Shown here: in pieces, positions 32,801 to 40,127 of the stretch
How positions within the stretch are numbered: position 1 is the first letter of the stretch
Layout: every line of letters starts with the position of its first letter
Source: Zeugodacus cucurbitae
Lineage: Eukaryota; Arthropoda; Insecta; Diptera; Tephritidae
DNA length: 64,000 nucleotides
Assembly: GCF_028554725.1 (NCBI RefSeq)
Contig: NC_071670.1
Span: 58,186,501-58,250,500 of the forward strand
Direction of reading: 5' to 3'
Translations under genes and position numbers: made by a program
The notes under the pieces: generated by a model
Database searches by the model: none
Told to the model about the DNA's origin: nothing
Seen by the model: the letters and a program-made list of their open reading frames with translations, nothing else

Positions 32801-33267
32801 CTTAAGCTTTTAACCAAAACAATGAACTTGTATGCTCTGCTCTGATTAAAAATCTTAATATTGTAGTTTATTTAAATTTCAAATACTATTTGATTTTAAA
32901 AATCATTTCCAATTATATTTAAGCTTAATTTAATATTAAAGCTTTCATAAAAAGCTTTGCTGATCTTCAGTGCTTCCAAAACTTAAGCTTATATAAGCTC
33001 ACATGCATAATAAATACCCAAAAAAAGACTTAAACACATATTTATTATAAGCTTCACTCATCTAGTATCTATAATAAAAAATAATTTGTATTATTTTCCC
33101 TCATGTCAAAGGTCTCAATGCCCAAATGGAATACCGGCACGAAGAAGGACAATGCGGACATTGCCGCATTGGAGGCCATAACCAATGCGCTGCTCAAAGA
33201 AGTGAAAGAGGCACAAGAGAACAAACCAAAAGTGTTAAAAATAGTCATTTACGAAACATCGGTCTAA
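2701..33267 (+). CDS. Two-pore-domain (K2P) potassium channel, spliced gene
   Basis: Predicted join: 2701-2895, 25495-25656, 27973-28096, 28441-28590, 29865-30056, 30146-30261, 30479-30571, 33112-33267, giving 395 residues; adding the candidate micro-exon 32458-32496 gives 408. All junctions keep frame and use GT/AG. Order of parts: cytoplasmic N terminus, TM1 (about 49-70), extracellular cap with one N-glycosylation sequon (N99), pore 1 with TTIGYG (158-163), TM2 (about 173-195), TM3 (about 222-246), pore 2 with TTIGFG (265-270), TM4 (about 280-300), then a ~95-residue cytoplasmic tail ending in ETSV. The paired GYG/GFG filters are the hallmark of K2P channels, which form dimers and carry background K+ current across the plasma membrane. 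Drosophila has several uncharacterised K2P paralogues, and I cannot tell which is the orthologue, so no symbol is given. Confidence 0.93.
5281..5700 (+). repeat. GGTTGCCAC repeat family, copy 1
   Basis: The copy has a 39-nt head at 5281-5319, itself two imperfect GCAACRAAATT repeats. Three units follow, each marked by GGTTGCC at 5414, 5547 and 5666 (spacing 133 and 119). The copy at 35302-35800 has the same head (34 of 39 bases identical), a similar gap to the first unit, and the same ~120-bp unit spacing. I do not recognise the family. Confidence 0.6.
6668..6724. repeat. 20-bp inverted repeat with 17-nt loop
   Basis: AGGTTACTTATACGCCATGT (6668-6687) pairs with 6705-6724 at 19 of 20 positions, and the loop is 17 nt. 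It is the strongest short hairpin noticed in intron 1. The stem is GC-richer than its surroundings. Whether it is transcribed cannot be seen. Confidence 0.7.
10041..10762. mobile_element. TTAA-flanked MITE, copy 1
   Basis: A 714-bp element (10045-10758) has terminal inverted repeats beginning GGCAGTAGTCTGCTTTA. It is flanked by TTAG on the left and TTAA on the right, read as a TTAA target duplication with one mutation. A second copy lies at 48365-49125 in the same orientation. There is no transposase, so it is non-autonomous. A TTAA duplication is typical of the piggyBac superfamily (established), although these termini do not begin with the usual CCC, so the assignment is inference. Open frames inside it are not genes. 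Confidence 0.75.
10899..11172. repeat. Hairpin unit with a diverged tandem copy
   Basis: GCTGAAATGTAGGCAA (10899-10914) is matched by its exact reverse complement at 10964-10979 with a 49-nt spacer. The segment containing GCTATGAAAT, GATTATCA and CTACATTTCAGCGCAA recurs in diverged form about 190 bp further on (about 11108-11172), where only the right arm is kept. This looks like a short tandem duplication rather than a coding feature. Confidence 0.6.
12926..14265. repeat. Dispersed TTCGGGATC motifs around a transposase relic
   Basis: TTCGGGATC or TTCGGGATT occurs near 12927, 13966, 14119 and 14250, several with TCCCGAAA-type reverse complements nearby. The same palindromic vocabulary makes up the tandem array at 47.5-49.3 kb. 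I read this as an old, eroded copy of that satellite, interrupted by the transposase pseudogene at 13201-13928. The relationship is inferred from short motifs only. Confidence 0.4.
13201..13928 (-). pseudogene. Tc1/mariner-superfamily transposase (DUF4817 type), internally deleted
   Basis: Read on the minus strand, 13928-13659 encodes an N-terminal helix-turn-helix region (starting MERYTIQQRVENIKIYY, with LRPIYGRHNRP), and 13656-13201 encodes catalytic-core fragments: an IIFS-EAHFWLNGFV block, LHPEKITLWCGLW, then FLWGYVKSMVYANKP and a C-terminal ENWVQR region. Compared with the family layout, the linker between HTH and core is missing, and so is the stretch that should hold the second catalytic Asp. 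The first catalytic Asp of the FSDEAHF motif reads Asn here. The two frames do not join. It is a dead copy inside K2P intron 1. Confidence 0.8.
15960..16540 (-). pseudogene. Tc1-like transposase fragment, decayed
   Basis: On the minus strand, 16276-16022 reads with FQQDNDPKHTA, then WPPQYRYLNLY in place of the family's WPPQSPDLNPIE: the second catalytic Asp is kept in QQDND, while the block holding the last acidic residue is altered. Upstream pieces (GGSTMVWGCM- and GVGRLA-like in other frames, about 16400-16330) are separated by stops and frameshifts. This is the Tc1 branch, a different lineage from the element at 13.2 kb. No terminal repeats were found. Confidence 0.7.
16650..17083. mobile_element. 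TA-flanked MITE with 30-bp terminal repeats, copy 1
   Basis: Element 16652-17081 begins TTAGGTCTACAACTTTGCTT and ends with the reverse complement; 28 of 30 terminal bases match. A TA dinucleotide on each side is the expected Tc1/mariner target duplication. The interior carries no transposase and includes a duplicated ATGTTGACACAAATGTCCAA block (near 16798 and 16972). A shorter copy is at 43750-44033. Confidence 0.8.
18579..18870. repeat. Tandem repeat, ~93-101-bp unit, nearly three copies
   Basis: Units start with GGAAACATGTTTAG at 18579, 18672 and 18773. The second and third starts are almost identical through GCTCTTGAGTCAGCTCTTCTATGAT, and the GAAGCGCTTCTACCCATTTA block is repeated in the first two. 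A decayed last partial unit ends near 18870. The high identity of the middle units points to recent duplication. There is no coding content. Confidence 0.85.
19186..20140 (+). mobile_element. ACTCTCGCAA repeat family, copy A
   Basis: It starts with TTTATACTCTCGCAA at the left and carries the inverted TTGCGAGAGTATAAA near the right (about 20087-20102). That is followed by a short hairpin TTCGG-TTACAC-CCGAA and a tail CTTAGCCCTTCCTTACTTG. The interior contains (GTCC/GTCT)n and GGGCGTGGCGTCGCCCA. Relative to copy B it lacks about 240 bp after GTCCGTCTGTG. No transposase frame is present; the sequence resembles a family common in fly genomes, but its class is not certain from this window. Confidence 0.75.
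22195..22832 (-). mobile_element. ACTCTCGCAA repeat family, copy C (inverted, truncated)
   Basis: This is the reverse-complement orientation of copies A and B. The terminal TTGCGAGAGTATAAA lies at 22815-22829 and the homologue of CCATTGAAAGTTGGAAACC sits near 22210. The right-hand hairpin end of the family is absent, and the (GTCC)n segment is mostly lost. It is a degenerate copy in K2P intron 1. Confidence 0.7.
23030..23300 (+). repeat. Possible third GGTTGCCAC locus
   Basis: GGTTGCCAC appears at 23034 and 23293, with a weaker GAGTTGTCATTTG at 23129. The 39-nt head found in the two better copies is not visible and spacing is irregular, so membership of the family is tentative. Confidence 0.3.
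24540..24602 (+). mobile_element. Non-LTR retrotransposon 3' end fragment (tentative)
   Basis: The short segment GGCCTAGGTGCGTCGT ... CTGCCACTTAACCTAACCTA looks like the 3' tail that ends in CCTAACC repeats in several fly non-LTR elements. No coding part remains next to it. Confidence 0.3.
25495..25656 (+). CDS. K2P exon 2: extracellular cap
   Basis: It adds 54 codons, phase 0 at both ends. It begins VFRQLERPAE, finishing TM1, and encodes the helical cap, with a sequon NNT at residues 99-101. No cysteine occurs anywhere in the cap, so the inter-subunit disulphide seen in many K2P channels is not possible here. The donor GTGAGT is used after GAGGTG; an alternative donor GTGGTG one codon earlier would remove one Val. 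Confidence 0.88.
25772..25843 (-). tRNA. tRNA-Gly (anticodon TCC)
   Basis: The minus-strand sequence starts GCGTTGGTGG, has the D-arm block TAATGGTCAGCA, anticodon loop CTTCCAA, and T-arm CCGGGTTCGATTCCCGG. It ends CTACGC plus discriminator A. An A-run on the plus strand directly beyond the 3' end (25759-25766) gives a T8 Pol III terminator. The gene lies antisense in K2P intron 2. One oddity is that acceptor pair 5-68 is T-T where the Drosophila Gly-TCC gene has C-G, so the copy could be weakly functional or decaying. Confidence 0.92.
26103..27256 (+). mobile_element. ACTCTCGCAA repeat family, copy D
   Basis: The left end is truncated at GAGAGTATCATAG. The body shares CTAAAACTAGACGAGTTAGATATA, TTGGCACCATGAGAGG and GGGCGTGGCGTCGCCCACTT with copy B, and the right end has TTGCGAGAGTATA, the TTCGG hairpin and CTTAGCTCTGCCTTACT. 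It is older and more diverged than copies A and B. It fills half of K2P intron 2, which otherwise shows nothing except the tRNA. Confidence 0.75.
27973..28096 (+). CDS. K2P exon 3: cap end and pore helix 1
   Basis: It starts AVQEAAEGGLLIQADKDF and runs through PYERWSILQAVFFSSTVLTTI. The final G is the first base of the GYG glycine codon, so the selectivity filter is split by a phase-1 intron immediately before Y162. Confidence 0.93.
28441..28590 (+). CDS. K2P exon 4: selectivity filter 1 and TM2
   Basis: It completes GYGNIVPVTTGGRAF and encodes TM2 (AFCICFALIGIPFTLTVIAD), including the glycine-hinge region. It ends in phase 1 at GTAAGT. The short intron before it (344 bp) holds nothing recognisable. 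Confidence 0.94.
29000..29745 (-). pseudogene. Second DUF4817-type transposase pseudogene, in K2P intron 4
   Basis: On the minus strand, 29367-29008 includes WLPTSCDITPLDFFPWRYIK, SKVYAVKP and ERVIENWTQRMNHLKRSRPQH, which is the C-terminal third of the same family as at 13.2 kb. Further 5', about 29735-29400, frames give RPRPARSEENIAA, PTFSSQILFS followed by a stop, then THFWLN and LAFHPEK. Stops and frameshifts separate the pieces. This copy keeps the ITPLD block that the 13.2-kb copy lost, so the two were damaged independently. Confidence 0.75.
29865..30056 (+). CDS. K2P exon 5: TM3 and pore 2
   Basis: From KVPNFTNFIGKTWFY it reads through TM3 (AVLAVCFLGVYLAAGAWLLL), the linker WEDDWTFFDG, and the second pore helix to TTIGFGDLVP. 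GFG occupies residues 268-270. Both borders are phase 1. The residues just inside the first border (KV) depend on the AG at 29863-29864. Confidence 0.94.
30146..30261 (+). CDS. K2P exon 6: TM4
   Basis: It encodes KKPNYMLLCTLYILIGLALT and continues STIIELVRRQYATSWAKLQ, covering TM4 and the basic proximal tail. The exon ends in phase 0 at GTGAGT. Reading through the donor would add about 30 codons before a stop, so retention of the 217-bp intron would still leave a pore-complete channel with a different tail. Confidence 0.93.
30479..30571 (+). CDS. K2P exon 7: proximal C-terminal tail
   Basis: It has 31 codons, phase 0 on both sides: ELSGPMAETLRRLGETAGYG then LDYMALQKVLT. It is cytoplasmic and amphipathic. 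Its donor GTATGT can join in frame to either the micro-exon at 32458 or the last exon at 33112. Confidence 0.88.
31076..31915 (-). pseudogene. Non-LTR retrotransposon remnant: RNase H domain and zinc-knuckle
   Basis: On the minus strand, 31839-31447 starts MDGSKLKGKVGRGVFGQQLS and continues with LPADCCVFQAEIVTLKVA, the RNase H domain carried by I/Loa-like and related non-LTR elements, including the DGS Asp and the E of FQAEI. Downstream, around 31325-31250, a second frame gives CQNCLEETESSKHFLLQC, a C-terminal Cys/His knuckle. The 3' end carries a CCTAACCTAACC run (about 31083). Frameshifts and an internal near-duplicate (CTAAGGGATAGCAGCTAGAA at 31398 and 31447) mark it as dead. Confidence 0.72.
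32458..32496 (+). CDS. Candidate 39-nt micro-exon of the K2P tail
   Basis: Thirteen codons, RSVDDVKLKKLLP, open in all of the required phase-0 frame. They are bounded by TACTATAG at the left and GTAAGC at the right, and lie between two phase-0 exons, so inclusion or skipping keeps the channel's frame. Inclusion would insert a charged K/D-rich peptide after QKVLT (residue 344). The support is splice consensus and frame only. Confidence 0.6.
33112..33267 (+). CDS. K2P exon 8: distal tail and stop
   Basis: It encodes VSMPKWNTGTKKDNADIAAL, then a helical stretch rich in E and K, and ends KIVIYETSV with the stop TAA at 33265. The last four residues ETSV fit a class I PDZ-binding motif. The acceptor CATGTCAAAG is preceded by a pyrimidine-rich tract. 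Confidence 0.88.
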   Translation, partial: VSMPKWNTGTKKDNADIAALEAITNALLKEVKEAQENKPKVLKIVIYETSV

Positions 33268-34005
33268 GCTAAGCAACGGTACTAAATTACAATTACAAAA
33301 TAATTAAGTCTAGTTATAACAATCAAGATAATATGAGTAAGATATAAAATTAGCAATTAATAATAAAATATAATTTCACTTCAGTTCAATTTAATGTTAC
33401 GAAGCGCACAAATTTTTACAAGAAACAGTGAAAGAAAGAGAAACTCGCCAATAAACATTTAAGTAGCACTAAAACACGAAACTGTAATTTCCAAGCATAC
33501 TTTTAGGCCGTCGCCGGCATTGTAGCTAACTAACTTTATGTTGTCTGTATGTAATATTGCGAACAATTGATTGATTGTATAGGCAACCACGAAAGCTTGG
33601 AAATCGTTTGTAAGCATATCTAAGTCTAGCTTAGTAGAGTAAGGCTTCCATAAATTTAAATGTAATTAGCAAGTAATTGAGTGTGGTTGTAGTCGGTAGA
33701 TAAATAGCAGCGATATTTGTAGTTTTTAGTTTTAGACTTTGATTTTATATGTTAAATTAGTAAACTGTAATATTTTTTATAATTTATTATAAACAAAAAA
33801 GTGCGAGTGAGCGCAAGTTGGAAAAGTCACTCATACGGCATGGCTAACGCCAAGTGGAGCCAGTAAAGTGAAATCCTTACAGTGTAGCAGTAGAACAACT
33901 ACATATTAGTAGCAATTATGTTATTTATTTAGCTTAAGTCGTAGCGTATTGTATTGATTTACTTATAATATTTGTTACTTTTAATAAAAAAGACTTAAAT
34001 ATAAA
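33268..34005 (+). promoter_or_regulatory. K2P 3' UTR and polyadenylation signal
   Basis: About 715 nt of AT-rich sequence without coding content follows the stop. AATAAA at 33983-33988 followed by a GTGTTACT/T-rich stretch is the best poly(A) signal. An earlier AATAAA-like run near 33361 could give a shorter form. Confidence 0.6.
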
Positions 34006-35301
34006 TTTTTGTGTTACTCATTTTTGTACAAAATTAACAAGAAAATCGTTAATCTCTACAGTACCTTGGATCTAGAGAAAGGCTTGTATTGGTTTGATTT
34101 GACTTTTACTATTAAACGAAAATATGTTCACGAATATATTTCTACGCAAAATTTGTAAGTCCGGAATATCGAGAATTGATATATTTTGTATATATGAGAA
34201 CCTGGTTCTCCCGATCTATTACTTAAACAGACGTTATACTTAACTTGAGCTCGCTTGACTTCTGCTTTGAACTCCTTTGACCTCGATATGACCCCAAGCT
34301 TGACCTCAAGTGACCCCCAGCCTTATTTTTATCCCAACTAAAATTTTCCAATATTTTATAATGCAAAATAATATATATTTCCTCTAATTTAAACTGATAT
34401 ATAGCCATCGCTTCTCCTCTATATAATCTCTTCCTCATTTTCTTCTTATAAGCCCGTTACAAAAATTTATAAATGCCTATATTCTAACCTCATCATTCAT
34501 TCACCCCCAAACCCAGGAGTCGCTCGCGGCTTTATTTGCCTCTCACATATTTACACCCATAAATAACACACAAAATTAGTTCCATTAGTACTTAACATAC
34601 TCGTCTATGCATATGTTCGCATTAGCATATTTCTTCCGAAATAAATCAATGTAACTTCAAACTAACAGTAATAACCTTTTATGCTACCCATATCTCAAAC
34701 TCCCCTTTTTTTGCGCGCACGCGACCTACCAACAACTCATGATTTCTATATTAACATAAATGTCAGGCATTTAGCACATTTCGCCCATAAAATTGCGTGA
34801 TAACGGTAGAAAAAAAGAGGAAACCGCCAAAAAATAAAACAAAAAGAATGTATCTTTGCGTGTGGGTTTGTATGTGTGTGAGAGAGTTAAAATGGGGAAC
34901 TCGGGGGTACACAGTGCTGACACTGAGAAAGTACGTTTGAAGAATAGATTTATGTATAAGTGTGTGGCTTGTACATATGTTTGTATGTGCTTATATGGCA
35001 GCCTGTCTGTATGTATGTAAACACAGAAGGATGTTCCCTCATTATGCGCGTGTCTAAACATAACTCACTAGTTTATTAAATATTTTGATTTCGTGTTGAA
35101 TAATTGTGTTGGGAAATTTATGGCGCTATGAGTATATAAATGTTTTGGTTTTTCTATTACATAGAGAATATGAGTTATTTCATACCATAGTCATATATGT
35201 AACTATTAATGTGAACATAATAATGTTTGCGCTTAAGTTTTTTGGCGTATTTGGGAGTGCAGTGAAGCTTTCGAAGACAAATTGTTAAAATTTATGGCAC
35301 T

Positions 35302-35800
35302 GCAACGAAATTCTGTTACGCAACGAAATTTCGTCACACTTAAATTTAGTTAGTGTCACATAGTTAGAGTGGAGATTTAATTATTTTTCTATTTTATGAT
35401 GTAAAAAATAGACAAAAAAATTTAAGGTTGCCACCTGTTCGATTATACAAAGACAAAAAACCACCTTATAGAAAATTCAAAGTCAAGAAATTAAATAAAA
35501 GAAAAACTGCAAAAGCAATTTGCAATTTACAATTTTTTTAGAAGAGATGCCACCAGTTTAAATATTTCAGTTACAAAAGCGAAAAGAAAAAAACACTAAC
35601 AACAATAATTGATTACAATACCAGAACAAAATAATATAAATTAGATAAATATCGAAAATATTTTTGCTGAGGGTTGCCACCTTTATATTTTTTTAATTAA
35701 TTAAATTGTTACTATTAAAAAAATACTTGAACGTGGATTATAACAAACTTCAAAGATTTCTATAGACACACAATTTTTGAGCTTGGTTGCCACCTGTCCG
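35302..35800 (+). repeat. GGTTGCCAC repeat family, copy 2
   Basis: The head at 35302-35340 is followed by units marked at 35426 (GGTTGCCACCTG), 35545 (GATGCCACCAG), 35672 (GGTTGCCACC) and 35785 (GGTTGCCACCTG), a spacing of about 113-127 bp. Between cores the units are AT-rich and poorly conserved. There is no open reading frame of note. Confidence 0.6.
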
Positions 35801-36139
35801 AATAATTTAATTAAAGTAGTTTGAACGGTATCGAATGAGATTTCATAATCCAAAAAAAATATTAAAATATAAATTGCACTTCAAGTCTAAAAAACCAATG
35901 TCACTGTCACTAGAATATGGAAAACAGCCCACGTGGAACCCATAAAATTCAATCAATTCCATATTTTTCAATTTGGCAGAAAAATTGTGTAATACAATTT
36001 GGATGTAGCTCTATAACTACAAAACAAAATGTTATATATTTTCGGAGGATGAAATAGCGGACCTTTGGTGATACACCTCGCTTCATCTCAATGAAAATGA
36101 TTGAGTTGACCTCTTAATTGCTTCTGCATCTACCATACT

Positions 36140-36270
36140 CTCTGGTTCAGACCGCAAGGATTTTTTTCTGTTCTCAGACCTCAAGGAAGTGCTTTTAGGA
36201 AAGAATTTGATCGACAATGAACGGGAACAGAATCAAGACTGGGGTTTCTTGAAGCAAAATACAAACTGTT
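36140..36270 (+). pseudogene. Mariner-like transposase C-terminal relic (tentative)
   Basis: One frame reads FLFSDLKEVLLGKNLIDNE, then, in a broken frame, GFLEAKYKLFSEN. This resembles the YHLF-LK-FL-GK-F-xNEE block near the C terminus of mariner transposases. It is too short for subfamily assignment. Confidence 0.4.
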
Positions 36271-37204
36271 CTCCGAAAATAATATCATTTAAAGATCGAT
36301 CGATCGTTGATAGATAATACCAAAAGTCTTTAAAATATAAACTCTTCGCTTACTTAGAAAATATATCTTCAATATCTTTATCTTTATATATCTACTATTT
36401 CAACTAAAATCAAAAACAAAGTCTTTAAATTTTGCTAATTGTATTTACTTCACCTTCGCAGACACATATATACATATTCCACATAGGAGCTTCTAAGCTC
36501 TTTCATATATTTATTATTTACATATATTTATTTAACAGATATGTATATAGACATAAGCGACGTATCACATATAGTTCAAAAACTATAAAACTAACCGAAC
36601 GGCGACCAGCTTGCAATTTAAATGGCTGTTAATGCATACATTTACTAAAAAAAGTCAAGCAAAACGGAAAATTCACTGAAATGCAATTTGAATGAATATG
36701 ACGCATTGCATTGTTGATATACGTAAGTGCAAGTTTTTTTCTGTTTTTGTTTTTTAGAATGGAAGATCTATATGCTATTCTTACTTAACTACAAGTGCTT
36801 TTAGAAACATCTATATAAATATGTATGTACGTATATAGAAAAACAAAATATATAATATTTATGTAGGTAAGCTCATGACCCATTTTAAATAAAGTTTAAG
36901 CATAAGTGCATACATTTTTTTGTTTTGAATCAATAATATTTGCCCGTCGTATGAGTTGCAGTTCATTGTGGAATAATAATTAATAATTTCTGATTGCCTT
37001 CTTGAAAGAGGTGTCTTTGTCTTGATGAATACATAGTTGTGGGTTTTGTTAGCGTATTCAAAATTCCAAAGCAAAAAATGGGTTAAAAGTCGATCTGTTA
37101 TCAGTTATCTCATTCCGTGTGGATTGCTACCAACCTGATTTTATATGAATTTAATTGTCAGAAAGACATTTTTTAATTCAGACGAACACTTTAAGACCTT
37201 ATAA

Positions 37205-38381
37205 TTTTTATACTCTTGCAACAAAGTTGCTAAAGAGAGTATTATAGTTTTGTTCACATAACGGTTGTTTGTAACATCGAAAACTAAACGAGTTAGATAT
37301 AGGGTTAAGTATACCAAAGTGATCAGGGTGAAGAGTGGAATTCAAATCCGAATGTCTGTCTGTCCGTCCGTCCGTCTGTGCAAGCTGTAACTTGAGTCAA
37401 AATTAAGATATCTTGATAAAACTTGGCACACTTATTTCTTGGCACCATAGGAAGGTTGGTTGAGCAATGAGCAAAATCGGACCACTGCCACGACCACAAA
37501 ATGGCGAAAACCGAAAACACATAAACCATAACTAAGCCATAAATAAAGCTATGAGAAGGATCGCACTATGAGGGGGCATATTTGAAATTTTTTTGGGAAA
37601 GTGGGCGTGGCCCCGCCCCAAATAGCTTTTTTGTATATATCTCGGAAACCAATAGAGCTATATAAACCAAACTTTCTGCAGTCGTTTTTTTAGCCACTTC
37701 TTAATACAGTCCAAAAATGAAAGAAATCGGATAATAACCACGCCCACCTCCCATACAAAGGTTAGGTTGAAACTTACTAAAAGTGGGTTAACTCACTAAC
37801 GAAAAACGTCAGAAACACTAAATATCACATATGAAATGGCAGATGGAAGCTGCATTCAGATTTTTTTACAAAATAGAAAATGGGCGTGGCGTCGCCCACT
37901 TATGGGTCAAAAACCATATCTCAGGAACTACTCGACCGATTTCAATGAAACTTGATTTGTAATAGTTTCCTTACATCCAAATGATATGTTATGAAACTAG
38001 GCCAAATAGCTTTACAACCACGCCTACTTCCTATATACCAGAACTTTGAAGACGATCTGAATCGTTTACTTTACAATATATAAAGTAAGCACTAGTGAAG
38101 ATAAAGAACTAGCACAAATACTATGTTTATAGTATGGCAGCCCCATTTTAAAAATCGCCGAAATCGGACCATAGGTTTTTAAGGCCCCATATATCGAACA
38201 CGAGGACCTCGGTGCTTCTAACCTAATATTATGGTTTCCAACTTTCAATGGACTTTATACAATATACATGACGTATATGTGGGTCAAATTGTGTATTATA
38301 TAATATAAATAAAGTTAAATAAATAAATTGCGAGAGTATAAAATGTTCGGTTACACCCGAACTTAGCCCTTCCTTATCTGT
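37205..38381 (+). mobile_element. ACTCTCGCAA repeat family, copy B (longest)
   Basis: This copy has both ends: TTTTATACTCTTGCAA on the left, and TTGCGAGAGTATAAA, the TTCGG hairpin and CTTAGCCCTTCCTTA on the right. It retains the segment GCAAGCTGTAACTTGAGTCA to GGGAAAGTGGGCGTG that is missing from copy A and otherwise matches A closely, so A and B are the youngest pair. It lies between the channel and Cyp4g15. Confidence 0.78.
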
Positions 38382-39218
38382 TTTTATTAAATTTTTTTAA
38401 TTTAAAAAATTGTCGAATTTTTTCGATTACTTTTTATAATTTTCGAAAATTATCGATTTTTTTATAAAATAAATTTTTTAAAAAATTTCATATTTAAAAA
38501 AAATAAAATTTAAAAAATATAGCTTTAATTCAGGCAAAATGAACATCAAAAAAAATTTTTTGCAAAAAACTAAAATAACCTTCATCACTAAAACAGTCAA
38601 AATTTAAAATTTAAAATTTTTAAATTACATTTTGTCAATATTCATTATTGTCTTGCAAATTAGAGTGAACATAACCACTAAAAGCTTAACTAAGCTCCAC
38701 ATAAATGCTGACAATTCCACTTTTACTTTCAACGACAGACTCTTTTCAAGCGCCACCTCCAGCAAGCAGTGAGATCAGTTGAGCGCACGAAATGAAGACT
38801 CACTTTCACTCAACACCGCTCATTTTCCGACAGCCGCTGAGGTTTGCGAGAAATGCAAGATAAATCAAAGTAACCGACGCGAATTTTGCAAATAACTGTA
38901 CTCTTATTCAAAATGTAGAAATGTCACTGGCGCTCAATGAGGTGCAACAGCAATGGAGGGAAGATCCACAGCTAGTGCCTAGGCGCTACTCAACGCACAG
39001 CTCAGTGCAAGGCAGCTCAGCTCATTTCACCCAAAATGTGTGCGCTTACGGCGAAAAACTATGACGATCAACGTTCAACGCCTCGAACCATGCACAATCA
39101 CAGTTGGACCGAGCACGGGCTCAGTGGTTAACGGCTTGTGGCACGTAATTCGTGGTTACAGTTTTTTCTTCTCCACTTGTCTATTGTGTGTACATTTGAG
39201 GATTTGCATTTGTTGAAG

Positions 39219-39300
39219 CTCAGCTCAGCTCAGCTTAGTTCAGCCCAGCGCTCAGGCTGCAAAGCTATAAAAGCGCACCACAGGCGGACGGACGCCACCA
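39219..39300 (+). promoter_or_regulatory. Cyp4g15: Cyp4g15 core promoter
   Basis: CTATAAAAG at 39265-39273 is a strong TATA box. CCAGTT at 39298-39303 fits a fly initiator with the A at 39300, about 34 nt downstream. A CTCAGCTCAGCTCAG repeat precedes the box. This predicts a ~626-nt 5' leader before the ATG at 39926, which contains a (CTGC)n microsatellite at about 39393-39414 and possibly an unspliced or spliced leader intron that I could not define. Confidence 0.7.
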
Positions 39301-39925
39301 GTTGAACGCGAACGGGCATTTGGAGACAATCGTTATTATTGAATGGCAGTAAACAACAATAGCAAACATAATAGTAGCTGCTGAAGAGGAAGTGCCTGCC
39401 TGCCTGCCTGCCTGACTTGTGGATTAACTAAATAGTAGATAAATAGTGTTTGTGAATGCTGAATGTGCAAGTAAGCATAGTGAACGACTAAGTGTGCAGA
39501 CATTAAGACATACATACATATGTGGATGGCATGAAGAGGGTGGAAAGCGCTAATTAAGTGGCATATGTACCTATATACATACATACATACGAGTACAGTA
39601 AAATATATATTTAAATACAAGTGCTTGTGCCCGAACCGATTCTACATACGATTTATGCAATATTATACAATATTAACGTGCGCATATTCATTTGTATGTG
39701 TACTAATTAATTGTGCACTATTTAATGGCCAAAGGACTTAATTAATCGTTGTCTGTGAAAGATTTGAACACACAACCGCATGTGAAAAGTGTAGCCAGAC
39801 ACAGCGCTACATAAACGTTTAAAAGCATATTAAGCAAAAATATAGAAATATCACAAAAAAATATAATAAGTCTACAAATTATTTGAAAAAAAAAATAAGT
39901 AAAGTAAAATAAAGTGTACGTCAGC

Positions 39926-40127
39926 ATGTCACTCGAAGTTTTAAAGGATCACGTTCTGATTTCGCCCGGTACTGTTTTCTACTTTCTGCTGCTTCCCACC
40001 TTTCTGCTATGGCTAACTTATTGGCGTCTATCGCGACGTCATCTCTACAAGTTGGCCGATCGTTTGCCGGGACCTAAAGGATTGCCCATTATTGGACATT
40101 TGTTGGACGTATTCGGGCCGGCATCAT
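39926..40127 (+). CDS. Cyp4g15: Cyp4g15 exon 1: membrane anchor and hinge
   Basis: It has 67 codons plus one base: MSLEVLKDHVLISPGTVFYF, a hydrophobic anchor LLLPTFLLWLTYW, the basic stop-transfer RLSRRHLYK, and the proline hinge. It splits a Ser codon (T|CG) at GTAAGT. Confidence 0.95.

Larger units (their letters stand above)
34006..39260. other. K2P-Cyp4g15 intergenic region
   Basis: No gene was found. It contains the second GGTTGCCAC copy (35302-35800), a mariner-like relic (36140-36270), and ACTCTCGCAA copy B (37205-38381). A GC-richer stretch with many CGCTCA/GCTCAG motifs (about 38690-39260) leads into the Cyp4g15 promoter and is the likeliest cis-regulatory DNA in the interval. Confidence 0.6.

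Noticed and set aside
38066..38248. 60-codon minus-strand frame starting MKVGNHNIRLEAPRSSCS, also present at 19783-20007
   Set aside because: It lies inside two copies of the ACTCTCGCAA repeat, so the shared frame reflects repeat identity. The two frames diverge after a deletion and have no domain.
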